Below, piece after piece: positions 32,402 through 42,103 of a DNA stretch of 64,000 bases (within the stretch, counting starts at the first letter, position 1; every line of letters starts with the position of its first letter). The notes under the pieces are model-generated. The model saw only the letters and a list, made by a program, of their open reading frames with translations, made no database searches and was not told the DNA's origin. The position numbers and the translations under genes are program-made. The DNA is from Rhynchopus sp. YZ270_cl-10 (taxonomy: Eukaryota; Euglenozoa; Diplonemea; Diplonemida; Diplonemidae), in the NCBI GenBank assembly GCA_964035575.1, contig OZ037907.1:310001-374000 (forward strand), written 5' to 3'.

Positions 32402-32630
32402 CACGACGGTGATGTAACGGGTGTTACAAGTGGAGTTACAAGTGAGTTACATGTAACTTTTGTTACATGTAACTCACTTGTAACCCACTTGTAACCCACC
32501 AGTTACAACCTGATTTTGCCTGTAATTCATGTATCCCACTTGTAACTCACTTGTAACTCACTTGTAACGGTTTTTCACTTGTAACGTTACAAGTAACTTC
32601 ACTTGTAATGTACTGTACATCACCGTCGTG
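32402..32630. mobile_element. CACGACGG-ended element with TA flanks, 229 bp
   Basis: Ends are CACGACGGTGATGTA and its exact inverse, each flanked by TA (32400-32401, 32631-32632). The interior is a run of TTACAAGTGA / TCACTTGTAA units in both directions, making the element largely self-complementary. The first eight bases match the ends of the 38707-38915 element, whose interior uses GACAAGTGA units. Confidence 0.85.
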
Positions 32631-32799
32631 TATGAAAACCCCCGCCCCCCCTCTGAGCTAAGATCTCCTTACCAATTTTCTTCAAAAAAAAAAAAGGAAC
32701 ACTAAAACAGTTTTAGCCCACCCACCCTCCACCACGACAGATTTGGACCCCTTGCGGAGTCCAATCGGGCAACAAAACGGTAAAAAAACACCATTTAAA

Positions 32800-32958
32800 A
32801 AATAGAAACTTAACACTCATTACACGATAAAACCCATGGGAGAGAGGTTGTGGTGAAACGCACACACCTCGACCTGTTTGGGTGAGGAGTGGCTCTCTGC
32901 AGCGCGGTTCGTCCCTAGAACCGCAAAAGTGTGTTCAAAATGCTTTTGTTTTCTATTT
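32800..32958. mobile_element. AAATAGAAAC-ended MITE, copy 1
   Basis: About 159 bp bounded by AAATAGAAAC and an inverse TTCTATTT end. It is very similar to copies at 45628-45786 and 51486-51643. Similarity continues a few bases past the right end (CCTCCTTCATGAGGTGAC), so the true boundary may be slightly further out. Confidence 0.75.
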
Positions 32959-33701
32959 CCTCCTTCATGAGGTGACAAAAAAAATATCCCGTTGTCAAAA
33001 AAAAATCCATTTTCTTCAGATTCCGCGATTGCAGAAGACTACACCCTACGGGCTTTACATTCAAACACACTATTATTGAAGGGGTTTTGAGCTATCATGG
33101 GGAGCACCTCTCCATATTGACGACAAGCGCCGATTGGTCCTGGGTTGCATATAAGCCATAATAATCAAACCCCCTTCTCGAGCATCTTTAAAACAAAAGA
33201 CAATAATTTTTGAAAAATATTTTTTTGAAATCGTATCAACTATTTCTTTTGTTGTTTTTTTGTTCTCCTCCGCTGAAAAACACAGGGTCCTATCTGTCAT
33301 ACTTCCCTTCTATGTTTGAGGAAAAACAAAACAAAAAAAAAAAACAAAAAAAGCATACAGTTGATGAAAGAGAGAGAAGTTGAAGGGAAAAAAAAATGTG
33401 CAAACACCCTCACTGTATACCGGACGCAAGCACTTAAAAATGAAGTTGATAAACATGCAAAGACACCCCTGTGGGATGTAGAAATAAAAGGGGGTTGGGA
33501 TTGAGAGGGGAAAAAAAAAGGGGGTATCACGCAGGGTAACATTGATGTACCTTTCCTGTAGAGAAGAACATAATAAAAACAAAAAATTGCTCTTTTTGCT
33601 GAGGGTAGGTGAGGGTAGGTGAGGGGGGAAAAAAGGGGGGAAAGGCATTTTGTAGGTAGCCCCCACCCCCTCCATGCGACATTCTTTTTTTTTAGTTTTT
33701 T

Positions 33702-33832
33702 TTTTTGATAAATTGTTGGAGTTGTATAGTTGTCTCGGTTGTGTTGCCACAGTTGTGCAAATCTCCACTGTCTTGAAAAAAAATATTTGATAAATTGTTG
33801 GAGTTGCCTCGGTTGTGTTGCAATCTCCACTC
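33702..33832 (-). repeat. Dispersed repeat, family N (two adjacent copies)
   Basis: Two copies in the same orientation at 33702-33776 and 33786-33832. Each begins (plus) TGATAAATTGTTGGAGTTG and ends AATCTCCACT. The second lacks the middle portion. Confidence 0.65.
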
Positions 33833-34202
33833 TTATTGGCCCCCCTTTATTTTTCGCTTAAAGTGTTTCTTCACCCCCCAACCCTTTATTATGGGTCTTC
33901 AATTTTTGGTAATTTTTTTTCACCGTTTTCGAATTTGTGGTTTTGTGTTCTCAGTCTTTTTTTTTCCAATACTTTTCCGGGTTCTTTTCTGTGATGTTGC
34001 AAAAAAAAAAAAAAACAAAGGGGAGACATTATTCCTCCCCCCCTTTTGTGTGATCTGATGTTCTGTGTTAAGTGCGATACTGTTTCTGCAGTTGCTAGTT
34101 GATCAAAAAAAAAAAAAGGCTTTGAAAGAAGAAAAAAAATCAAAAAGATGCTGGAGCCTCACGGCATTACACCTATATTGAAATGTAAGATAATTTCCAT
34201 CC

Positions 34203-34268
34203 TGGTTTTTCCTGAAAGTTGGTTTGGTGGTATTTAAATATCACCAAATTTTCAGGCAAAATCAGGTA
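34203..34268. mobile_element. Family J minimal palindrome
   Basis: CCTGAAAGTTGGTTTGGTGG and ATCACCAAATTTTCAGG form the two arms around GTATTTAAAT. A short form of the 10572-10657 element. Confidence 0.55.
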
Positions 34269-35677
34269 TTAGATCAACCCCTGTCTGTTAGGTAACCTTT
34301 GGAGAAAGATTGAAAGATGCATGTGGCTCCTCATCGTGTCATAATGCGTACCACAGAACTTCTTAAAGAGAAGCGCCATTGATGTGTTTCTCTCTTATTG
34401 TCAAACAACAGTCACTGCCTGAACAGTCAGACAAAACAAAGCAAAACAAAACAAAAAAAAAAAAAACTATCACACAAAAGTTTACAACAACACCCCCTGG
34501 AAAACTGAAACAAAAAAAAAAACAATATTTACACATAAAAAAGTAAGATAAAGAAGAGAAAAAAAGGAAAACGAGAAGAGATGATTTTGAAAAGAGCAGC
34601 AATTAAAAAAAAAACAACATTGAGAAGTAAAAAAAGGGCGAGATGACGCTCCAAAGAAAAGGGGGAAAAAAAAAAGAGAGCGTTCCCTCCCACATGACAT
34701 CAAAATGGAATGAAAAAAAGAAAACAAAATAAAAATAGAATCAAAAACAAACATCTGTGTTCACTTGCCCAACCCCCCACCCACCCCATTTTTTTTTCAG
34801 GTTCACACGGTTTCGCGATCGAAATATCAAAAAAAAACATTCGTTTTTGCTTTTTTTGCTTTTTTTTTGCTTTGTAAAGCATGGGGGAAAGAGGGGATGG
34901 GGTGGAGTTCCCTCCAATTCATTATTTTTGGTTTTGAAAAAAATTGTAAAAAAAAAAAAAAATTGTGCGCACATCCGAGGAAGGCACACTGGCCTTTTTA
35001 ATTTTTTTTTTTTTTTTTTTTTTTTGGATTCACGAAAAGACGCAAGACAAAAAAAAAAAGGGATTTTTTTTAAAAGATGAACCTAAGCCTCTCTCGGGAA
35101 GACAAAAAAAGAGAAAGTGCAAACGCTTCACCTTTACAGCGGACACAAACACTCGGGCAAATAAAAAAATGCGACTTGAAATACACAGCTCTCATGATAG
35201 TGTACCTTAATTAATATTCGGACTTCTTTTTGTCAGGGTCACTGACTTTTTTTAAAAAAAATTAGAAATCATTGTTATAAGCAGTTGTGGTCAGTTCACT
35301 CAATATCAAATGATAACGCTTTTTTTTTGAAAATTTGGTTGTATTAGTGTAGCCACCCGAGGATGAACTCCACTTTTGTTTTTTTTTTTTTTTTGTTCAC
35401 TTCACACCTCCCCCCACCTCCTTCACACAAAAGGGTAGGCTGCGACTTTACATTCTTTTCTTTTCTTTTCTGTACAAACTCCCTACCAAGGCAGATAGGC
35501 GCTGACAACTCTGTGGGGGTTAACATCGAAACCCTAGAGTGCTGTGACTAGGGAGTTACATACAGAGGAAAAGTATGCATTCAATAACTTGATAGACACG
35601 AGGTTTCTACAATAGTCTGTTGAAACGCCTCAGCCTGGAAAAAAAAAAAAACCAGTGGGCATGGGAAAACACAATTT

Positions 35678-35780
35678 GACTTGAAATACAAAGCCCTCTC
35701 GTGAACAGTGTACACTGTGGGTGCACCTCAACCATGCAGCTCCCCCCCCTAATTTCATTTTCGAGATTGACATCTGATAT
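35678..35780 (-). repeat. Repeat, family C (long copy)
   Basis: On plus: TTGACTTGAAATACAAAGCC, CTCTCGTGAACAGTGTACAC, then CTCAACCATGCAGC and GACATCTGATA. It shares order and orientation with 49738-49842. Confidence 0.65.
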
Positions 35781-36493
35781 GAAAGTACAATGTTAAAGGA
35801 TAAGGTAGGTCTAGGTCACAACTAAGACACCTTCAGAGGAAGGGGGAGAAAGATGGGAGGTATAAGTTGGTGAAGTGACTCAATGATGTCAAAAACCAAA
35901 TATTGTCAAAAAAAAATGTCCAAAAAAAAAAAAAAAATCGAGCGATGCTGCGGGAAAGGAACAACAAAAAAAAAAAAAAACGAGAAGGAGGACGGAGGGG
36001 TTACACCCCCCCAAACCCCCTTCCTGATTATTCCATCCCGCGCGAATTTTTTTTTTTTTTTCGAAAAAAAAAAAAAGACGAAAAAGCTTCTACACCTCAC
36101 TAAGTCACCTAAAAAAAGGGGGGGGGAAATCGAGAAAAGAAGATGAATGAATCCCCCCTGCACAAAACATCTATTTAATCCTTTACCTAGGAGGGAGAGT
36201 CACTACAAAATTACTAAAATGGTCTCCGTCCAGAAAGGGTTAAAAAACAATGTTGACGAGACTCCCCTTTGCACACGTTGCACCTTCCTGATGCAAATGC
36301 ACTGGCTAGCTGAGGGTCTTTGGGGTTATGGATCTTGGTATTGTGTGCTTCAAAAAACGCAACCAATTTGCAAAATAAAAATAAAAATAAAAATCGAGAA
36401 AAAACATGGTAAACCTCGCTCCCCAGAAGAGATTTTTCGGAAAAAAAAAAGTTTCAATTTTTTTTTTTTTTTTTTTGCACTTTTTTTTTTTGC

Positions 36494-37465
36494 TCACTCC
36501 AAGAGGTTGTTCACCCAGGAGAGATCGACGTCAATGTCTTTGTCGAAATCATCTGCAGCAGCGTGCTGCTCTCTGTCGTTCTCGGAGGCGACGCTGGCGG
36601 TGCTGCTGCTGCTGCTGCACACCTGCCCACTGCTGGTGGTCACGCCACCCTCAGACTCTGCCTGCACACTCTGTGCGTCAGTCTCAGAGGCACAGTCCTG
36701 CATCGAGCTTGCTTCGCTGGTCTTCACAGCCTTGGGCTTGGACTGCGTGCCCTTCTCCAACGGAACGCCAGTACCAGAAAGGATCTTCACTGAGATGGCC
36801 TGTGGAATGTGTGTGGTGCGGGGGGTGGTGGTGGTACGGCATACCTTTGGCTGGCCTGTGGAGGTGAGCTTGCACTCAACGACGTTCCCCTCGCTGATCA
36901 GAAGACGGTGGTCTCCCTTCCTGCGCTTCACGCTGTGGGGGGGAAGAAAATTGAAAAATATTCAAAAAATAATAACATACTTGCGGTACGCAAACGGGAA
37001 GTTCCCCAGCGCTGCTACGTTCACCACCGGGGCTTCTCCGATGCGCACCACCGTGGCAATGTACTTTGTGTCGCGGGTGTGGTCTGCGGGGACTTTCTTG
37101 CAGAGGTCGAGGTGGTGCTGGGGTGTGTTCGAGGTGCATGGGGGCTGGATGGGTGCTGCCTTGGGCGCACGCGCCTTGGCTGCTCCGTGCGCGGGGCCTG
37201 CAGACACATTCACACCTCCGTGAGCCTGCATCTTCCCAACACTGCCAGACACAGCAGCGTGCCCCCTCGAGGGCGCAGGCGCAGTGACGAACACCTGCTG
37301 TGCCCCCTGCTGCTGCTGCTGTTGCTGTTGCTGCTGCTGCTGCTGCATCACCATCATCCTCTGCTGGAGAAGCATCTGGTTGAACTGCATCTGCTGCTGC
37401 TGTGCCATCCTCATGCTGTTCACGTCCATCTGCGACGCCATCATCGGGGCAGTCCACATAGACAT
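36494..37465 (-). CDS. Glutamine-rich protein of unknown function (2 exons)
   Basis: Exon 1 is 36981-37465 and exon 2 is 36494-36932, joined across a 48-bp intron (donor GTATGT, acceptor CCACAG, phase 2), giving 307 residues. The N-terminus is Met/Gln-rich with a 13-Gln run from CAG repeats. The central part (HLDLCKKVPADHTRDTKYIA and on) looks folded and spans the junction. The C-terminus is Ser/acid-rich and ends with an acidic-hydrophobic motif (DVDLSWVNNLLE) reminiscent of short activation or docking peptides. The composition suggests a nuclear transcription-related protein, but that is inference; I recognise no domain. An in-frame upstream ATG at 37537 would add a hydrophobic stretch and is less likely. 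Confidence 0.75.
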
Positions 37466-38706
37466 AAGTTGAAAAGGGGTTTTTAAAAGGTGGATAGAAC
37501 AAAGGACAAAAAGAAGGGAAAAGAAGAGTAGCAACAACGGTGTTGGTGGAAAAGAAGAAGAAGGTGGTTTTGGTTGCTTGGGTTTTTTTGTTGTGGGGAT
37601 GGGAAATCTGATTGGTTTGGTGTGTTTATTGTGTTTCAGGGAGTGGGTTCGGTTGTTTGTCAGAAGAAATCAAAATATGTCAGACCCCCAGAAGGACACA
37701 CAAAGTTAGACTTCGTGGCCACCACAAAAACTGCTCTATTCAGAACAATCCACTAGCCTTCTGCGAGATGGGGCACGTAGCCTATACGCCGTGGCAAGTC
37801 GTTGCTCTGTTGTTTGGACGACGCATCTGGACAACGAATGCATAGGCCAAAGCCCGCAATGAGGATAAGATGGGGGTGAGCGCGGAAGAGCAGGCAAGAA
37901 GCCGCACATAAGGTGCGAACACGGAGGCGCGCGAACGCAAGACAGTCATCCATGAGGAAGCTAAGACCCTTACCTGAGCTGGACCACGACAGCAAATGAT
38001 GAAGAAAGACAAAAAAAAACACGTAGTGGGGTTGGGAAAGCGAGCAATACATTGAGAAACGTTTAGATGGGCCGAAGCCACACACATGCTTGGCCACCTT
38101 CTCAAAAGGTGTTAGGGATATGGGGTGCGCCCTCCCTTCGATGGAGGGCACATATACAATCCCTTTACCAGGGGGCAAATGAACACTCCCTAATGCCTTT
38201 TTGTTCCTCTCAATCAACGTACAAGGAGTTTCGTCTCCTTTGGATACAAAATAAACAAAAAACAAAAAAACACACCATTTAAAAATCGGATCGATTATTG
38301 AGAGGAGTTGAAAAAAGGGTGCGAAAAAAACCCCAATTCGGTCGGTGCTCATACAAAAGGTGGAACGTGAGTGATAATGTTTTTTTTTCCATTTCAATGA
38401 TCGAATCGATCATTGGAGAAGAAGAAAAAAAAAAAGGTTTATAAACATCTCTGTGTTGGTCACCTCAAAAGACACAAAAAAAAATTCTGTTGGTCAACCA
38501 GCTAGAAGGTGGTTTTTCTTACAAAAAAAAAAAAGTGGTGCAGAATTGAGACGTTTTGCTTCTTTCCCTCTTACTCTCTCTTTCTCTCCTGATTTCCCCC
38601 CCACCCCTCGCCCCCACCCTCAAGATAGTAACAACCATCTCTCTTTCACCTTCTCTCTCATCTCTGATTTAAAAAAAGAGAGAAGTTGTTACTATGGGCC
38701 CTACTA

Positions 38707-38915
38707 CACGACGGGACACAGTGACAAGTGACAAGTGAAAATGACAAGTGAATAACAAGCGAATGACAAGCGAAAAAGGTGACAAGTAAATGACAAGCAA
38801 ATAGCCTATATCCCAATAGAAAATCACTTGTCATGACAAGTGAATTTTTTGTCATATTATGACAAGTGAAATGACATGTGATTTCACTTGTCACTTGTCA
38901 CTGGGTCCCGTCGTG
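38707..38915. mobile_element. CACGACGG-ended MITE with TA flanks, 209 bp
   Basis: Ends are CACGACGGGACACAGTGAC on the left and the inverse of CACGACGGGACCCAGTGAC on the right, with TA on both sides (38705-38706, 38916-38917). The interior is a chain of GACAAGTGA-type units followed by their inverses, so the whole element can fold back. No coding capacity. Confidence 0.85.
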
Positions 38916-38945
38916 TACGTGTCTCACATACTTGGGGGCGGGTTA

Positions 38946-39035
38946 CAGTAAGACAACATAGGTGGGGTAAAAACCTTCCTAGTTTTGAAATCCCAAAACC
39001 CAGTTTTTACCCCAACGGTGTTTGTTGCGTTACTG
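38946..39035. mobile_element. Small CAGTAAGACAACA-ended MITE, 90 bp
   Basis: The left end CAGTAAGACAACA follows TA; the right end TGTTGCGTTACTG is diverged. The core GGTGGGGTAAAAACC ... GTTTTTACCCC around TTTTGAAATCCCAAAA matches 9144-9269. Confidence 0.6.
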
Positions 39036-39136
39036 CAACCCCTCTATTGTGTCAAAACTAAAAAGGGGGGAAATTTTGCTTTTTTTAATTTTTTGCATAG
39101 AACTTCTCAAAGAACCCCTCTTCTCCCTTCTTCCTT

Positions 39137-40060
39137 TCACTGTTTCTCCCACTTAAACAGCAAAATCCCTTCAAAGTCTGTGTGAACCTTGCCTTGATGT
39201 TTGCCGCAGCTGAAGACTTTGTGGGGTTCTTCGAGGAGCTTCCAGCGGGGTTGGGTGCCGACTGCGAGGAGGGCGTCTTCCATTGTGTCAGAGCGGACAG
39301 CACTTGCGCACAGAAAAACGCCACCTTTGGCGAGAAGCGTATAGGCGGTTTCGAGCCCTGCTTTAAGAGAGTTATTGAAGTAGAATACGTCTGCCCCCAC
39401 TACGGTGTCGAAAAGCTTGTCAGCAGTGGTTTTAGAACGAAGCGATTCAATAAGACGGTTGGCGTCTGCTGTATCACCCCAAAAGAGCTTCTGAACGAAA
39501 CACCTCTTTGCCAAAGACGCAGCCAACCTCCCAACAGAAAGCTTGCACAGCGCCAAAGATGCTAAACTCAGGTCCGTCATCCACACCTTCTCCGCCCCAA
39601 CCGCGCCTGCAACAATCCCAGCCAACCCAACCCCGCTACCCAACTCTACAATGTTTTTTCCTTTCAAAAAAGCGTCGAGTTTTCCATCAGCAACCCATTC
39701 TGCCATTGCAAAGGCTGCAGGCCAAATCTTTTGCGGCAGAGTGGTCTCCTCCAGCTCCCTCTTCAATAACGCCGACGCGTTTTTCCAGTTCGTTTCGGTG
39801 CCGGTTCGTGCATAGTATTTGAGGTCCACCGCGGAGTGAGCGAAACGGATGTATTCAAACCGTGCGTCCTCAGATATAGTTGCCATGAGCAGCTCGATTA
39901 TGTCCTCATCCTCCATCAGTTGGTCGCGCATGAACACCAACATTTCGTCTTCCGTCCGTGGCTTAGCCTTCAACACCGCATCGCCTAAGGTACTAAGAAG
40001 CGCACCCACACCCTTCTCTGTCAAATACTTTGCTGTCTCTTCTGGGACATTTGCTGTCAT
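39137..40060 (-). CDS. Methyltransferase-16-type protein methyltransferase with RII/Dpy-30-like N-terminus
   Basis: A 307-residue single-exon protein. The catalytic part fits the seven-beta-strand lysine-methyltransferase group (METTL21/FAM86/EEF2KMT class): KIWPAAFAMAEWV leads into SAM motif I NIVELGSGVGLAGIVAG (about 136-152), a TDLS acidic loop (about 162-165), and VVGADVFYFN (about 220-229). Residues 8-52 (TAKYLTEKGVGALLSTLGDA and then KPRTEDEMLVFMRDQL) look like an RII/Dpy-30 dimerisation-docking helix pair, common in flagellar radial-spoke and adenylate-kinase proteins. That would suggest an axonemal or scaffold-docked enzyme methylating lysine on a protein partner. The domain call is by eye and the substrate is unknown. 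Confidence 0.8.
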   Translation of the reverse strand: MTANVPEETAKYLTEKGVGALLSTLGDAVLKAKPRTEDEMLVFMRDQLMEDEDIIELLMATISEDARFEYIRFAHSAVDLKYYARTGTETNWKNASALLKRELEETTLPQKIWPAAFAMAEWVADGKLDAFLKGKNIVELGSGVGLAGIVAGAVGAEKVWMTDLSLASLALCKLSVGRLAASLAKRCFVQKLFWGDTADANRLIESLRSKTTADKLFDTVVGADVFYFNNSLKAGLETAYTLLAKGGVFLCASAVRSDTMEDALLAVGTQPRWKLLEEPHKVFSCGKHQGKVHTDFEGILLFKWEKQ

Positions 40061-40199
40061 TCTATGGCTATTAGAGAAAAATGTGTACGGTGAAATAAAG
40101 TATGAAGGGTGGAGGTGGAGGTGGGGGAGGGGGGTAAAAGCGAGGGGGTGGTGTTCTGTAAGAGAGCTGATACTAGGTGGTAAGAGAGTGAGAGAGAGA

Positions 40200-41060
40200 G
40201 AGAGAGAGAAGTGGCGCTGCGCTGGTCACAACTTCTCAATGACACCCTCACGAGATACGCAAAGTATGAGAATGCTGATTGCTTCCTCATGAGGTGCAAC
40301 CCAATGTGGGATGAGATCCAATCGAATCTGCTAGGAGAGACAGGCTCTTGACCGGATCTGGTACACCGCGTCTTCAACCTAACGGTGAAGGAGCTTTGTG
40401 GATGACATCCGCAAGAAAAATGTTCTTGCGGGAATACATCGCAATGGTGATGGTGACTGAGTACCAGAAGAGAGGGCTCCCCTCACTTCCACGCAAATAC
40501 TTTGGAACAACAGCAAAAACGGACCCTTTCAACATTACCACATAGTGCATGCTGAGCTCCCGGTCTCCCGAAACCGACCCCTAACCTATACAAAGCCGTT
40601 AGCGAGTATCTGATGCACAAAACGACTGCCTGAAAAAATAGAGGATCTCCCTGTCTTGCAGAAGGGAAAGGACGGAAAGTGCCGCTATTGCGGGTCCAAC
40701 TTCCCAAAAGGACTTCAGAGATTTCACCACCTCTGGCCATGATGGCTACCCATTTGTAATAAGAAGGGATGATGGGATAACTGTCCTATGTGAACCCAGA
40801 GGTCATGCAGAATGGAAGGACAAACACCCAGGGACACCCGGGGAAACTACTCATCCAAATCAGAGGAACAACAGGTGGGGGTGGTTCCTTACAAATTGTG
40901 TATCTTCTCCTGAAATACCAATGTCACATCAACGTTGAGGTGCGCGGGAGCCTTGCTGCTAAGTACCTTTTCAAATACTTGTTCAAGGGGGAGTTTGAAA
41001 ATGTTTTTTTGTATGTTTTGAAAGTGCTTTGTGCTCTGTTTAATTTTGCTTGATAGTTTT
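40200..41060 (+). pseudogene. Decayed Helitron replicase (Helitron-like N region)
   Basis: In shifting plus frames the sequence follows the Helitron_like_N domain in order: FLMRCNPMWDEIQSNLLGET, stop, PDLVHRVFNLTVKEL, then MVTEYQKRGLPS, VSEYLMH, CRYCGSNFPKG, then LLKYQCHINVEVRGSLAAKY and LFKYLFKG. In intact Helitrons QKRGLP is followed by the HUH nuclease histidines; here that site reads SLPRKYF, so the nicking centre is gone. Several stops and frameshifts are present. No helicase part follows; after 40985 the sequence becomes A/T-rich. Confidence 0.85.
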
Positions 41061-41356
41061 GTAGACGTGGAGTTGGAGAGGAAGGGCGCGTTACTTTGTA
41101 TGAGATTACGGCTTGTTCAAGGGGGAGAAGGAGGTAGACGGCGAGCAATTTCAAAAGAATGAGGAGGATTTTTGAATGGGATAGCATGAAAACAACATTA
41201 AGAAAAATGAAAATGTCCTTTGTTTTTGTATAAGGTCAAAATTTCAGCTGGGTGTGAGGAAGAGGTGGGGTATATTTTTTTTCTGGGGAGATGTTGCCCC
41301 AGGATAGGTCGATTTGTCTCGGGAGCAACACTTTTTTTTGTTGGATTTTTTTTGTT

Positions 41357-41402
41357 GAAAACTTGGTTGTATTAGTGTAGACACCCGAGGATGAACTCCA
41401 CT
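41357..41402 (-). repeat. Dispersed repeat, family B
   Basis: On plus: GAAAACTTGGTTGTATTAGT, GTAGACACCCGAGGATGAAC, TCCACTA. Copies lie at 10764-10812, 35324-35375 and 51118-51170, all following a T-run on plus, with partial copies near 46606 and 50446. Confidence 0.65.
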
Positions 41403-41768
41403 AACTCTCCGGATTTTGTTTTATTTTTTTGTGAAAGATAGAAAAAAATTGCAAATTGCTTCCCCAATCCCGATCCATACACCCCTTGTTTTGCCGGAAG
41501 CCAGAACGATTGGACAATAAACCAGGGCAGTGTTGGATAGTAGACACACACCCTGTTTGAGTGTTCCCTTTACTTTGTAAATACATTATATTCCCCGAGG
41601 AAGCCTTCCCCCCCCTCCCTCCCCGACCCCCTGCAACCCCCTCTCACATGCCCCCCAGAAGTTAAACAAAAAAAAATAGTTGAAACGTGCTAAAAACGCA
41701 TCTCCGTCGAGCTCATGCAAAAGGGTGGAATGTGAGTGGGAGAGAAAAGAAAAGAAAAGGTTTTGTAA

Positions 41769-41799
41769 GATGATTCTAAGCCTCTCTGTGCTTGGTCAC
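41769..41799 (-). repeat. Hairpin repeat, family A
   Basis: In minus sense: TGTGA, CCAAGC, ACAGAGAG, GCTTAG, AA, TCATC, then TTACAAAACC. A family E repeat (41685-41735) lies just to its left. Confidence 0.65.
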
Positions 41800-42103
41800 A
41801 CTTATAACAATGTGGTCTAGCATGCTCCGTGAAGGACCTAGATTGTACACTGCACCTCTCTAAACCACTCCGTTGTCTCTTCCTACGCAACACCAAAAAA
41901 AGAAATTTCGATTTGAAATACGAAGCCCTCTGACAGTGTATGGTATGGTTTGGGTTTTTGGTACAATTGAACAGTGACCCTAACCATGCAATCCTAATTC
42001 CATTTTTTTTCGTTTTAACTGAAAGAAAATGGAGAGGAGGAACAATAAAAAAACGCTTCATTGACGTTGGGACCTCCCAGAATTTTTAAAAAAATCAGCA
42101 TCT

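Larger units (their letters stand above)
29663..36493. other. 6.8-kb gene-free spacer, part 2
   Basis: No host gene is supported. It holds a minisatellite inside an inverted-repeat element (30811-31134), a CACGACGG element (32402-32630) and an AAATAGAAAC element (32800-32958). It also holds family N copies (32178-32246, 33702-33776, 33786-33832), family B (35324-35375), family J (34203-34268) and hairpins of families A, C, D, F and M. Confidence 0.55.
37466..39136. other. 1.7-kb spacer with two MITEs
   Basis: No gene is supported. It contains the CACGACGG element 38707-38915, the small element 38946-39035 and a family A-like fragment near 38060-38100. Confidence 0.6.

Noticed and set aside
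36147-37486. Plus-strand frames over the Q-rich gene
   Set aside because: Antisense shadows; the minus strand has proper exons and splice sites.
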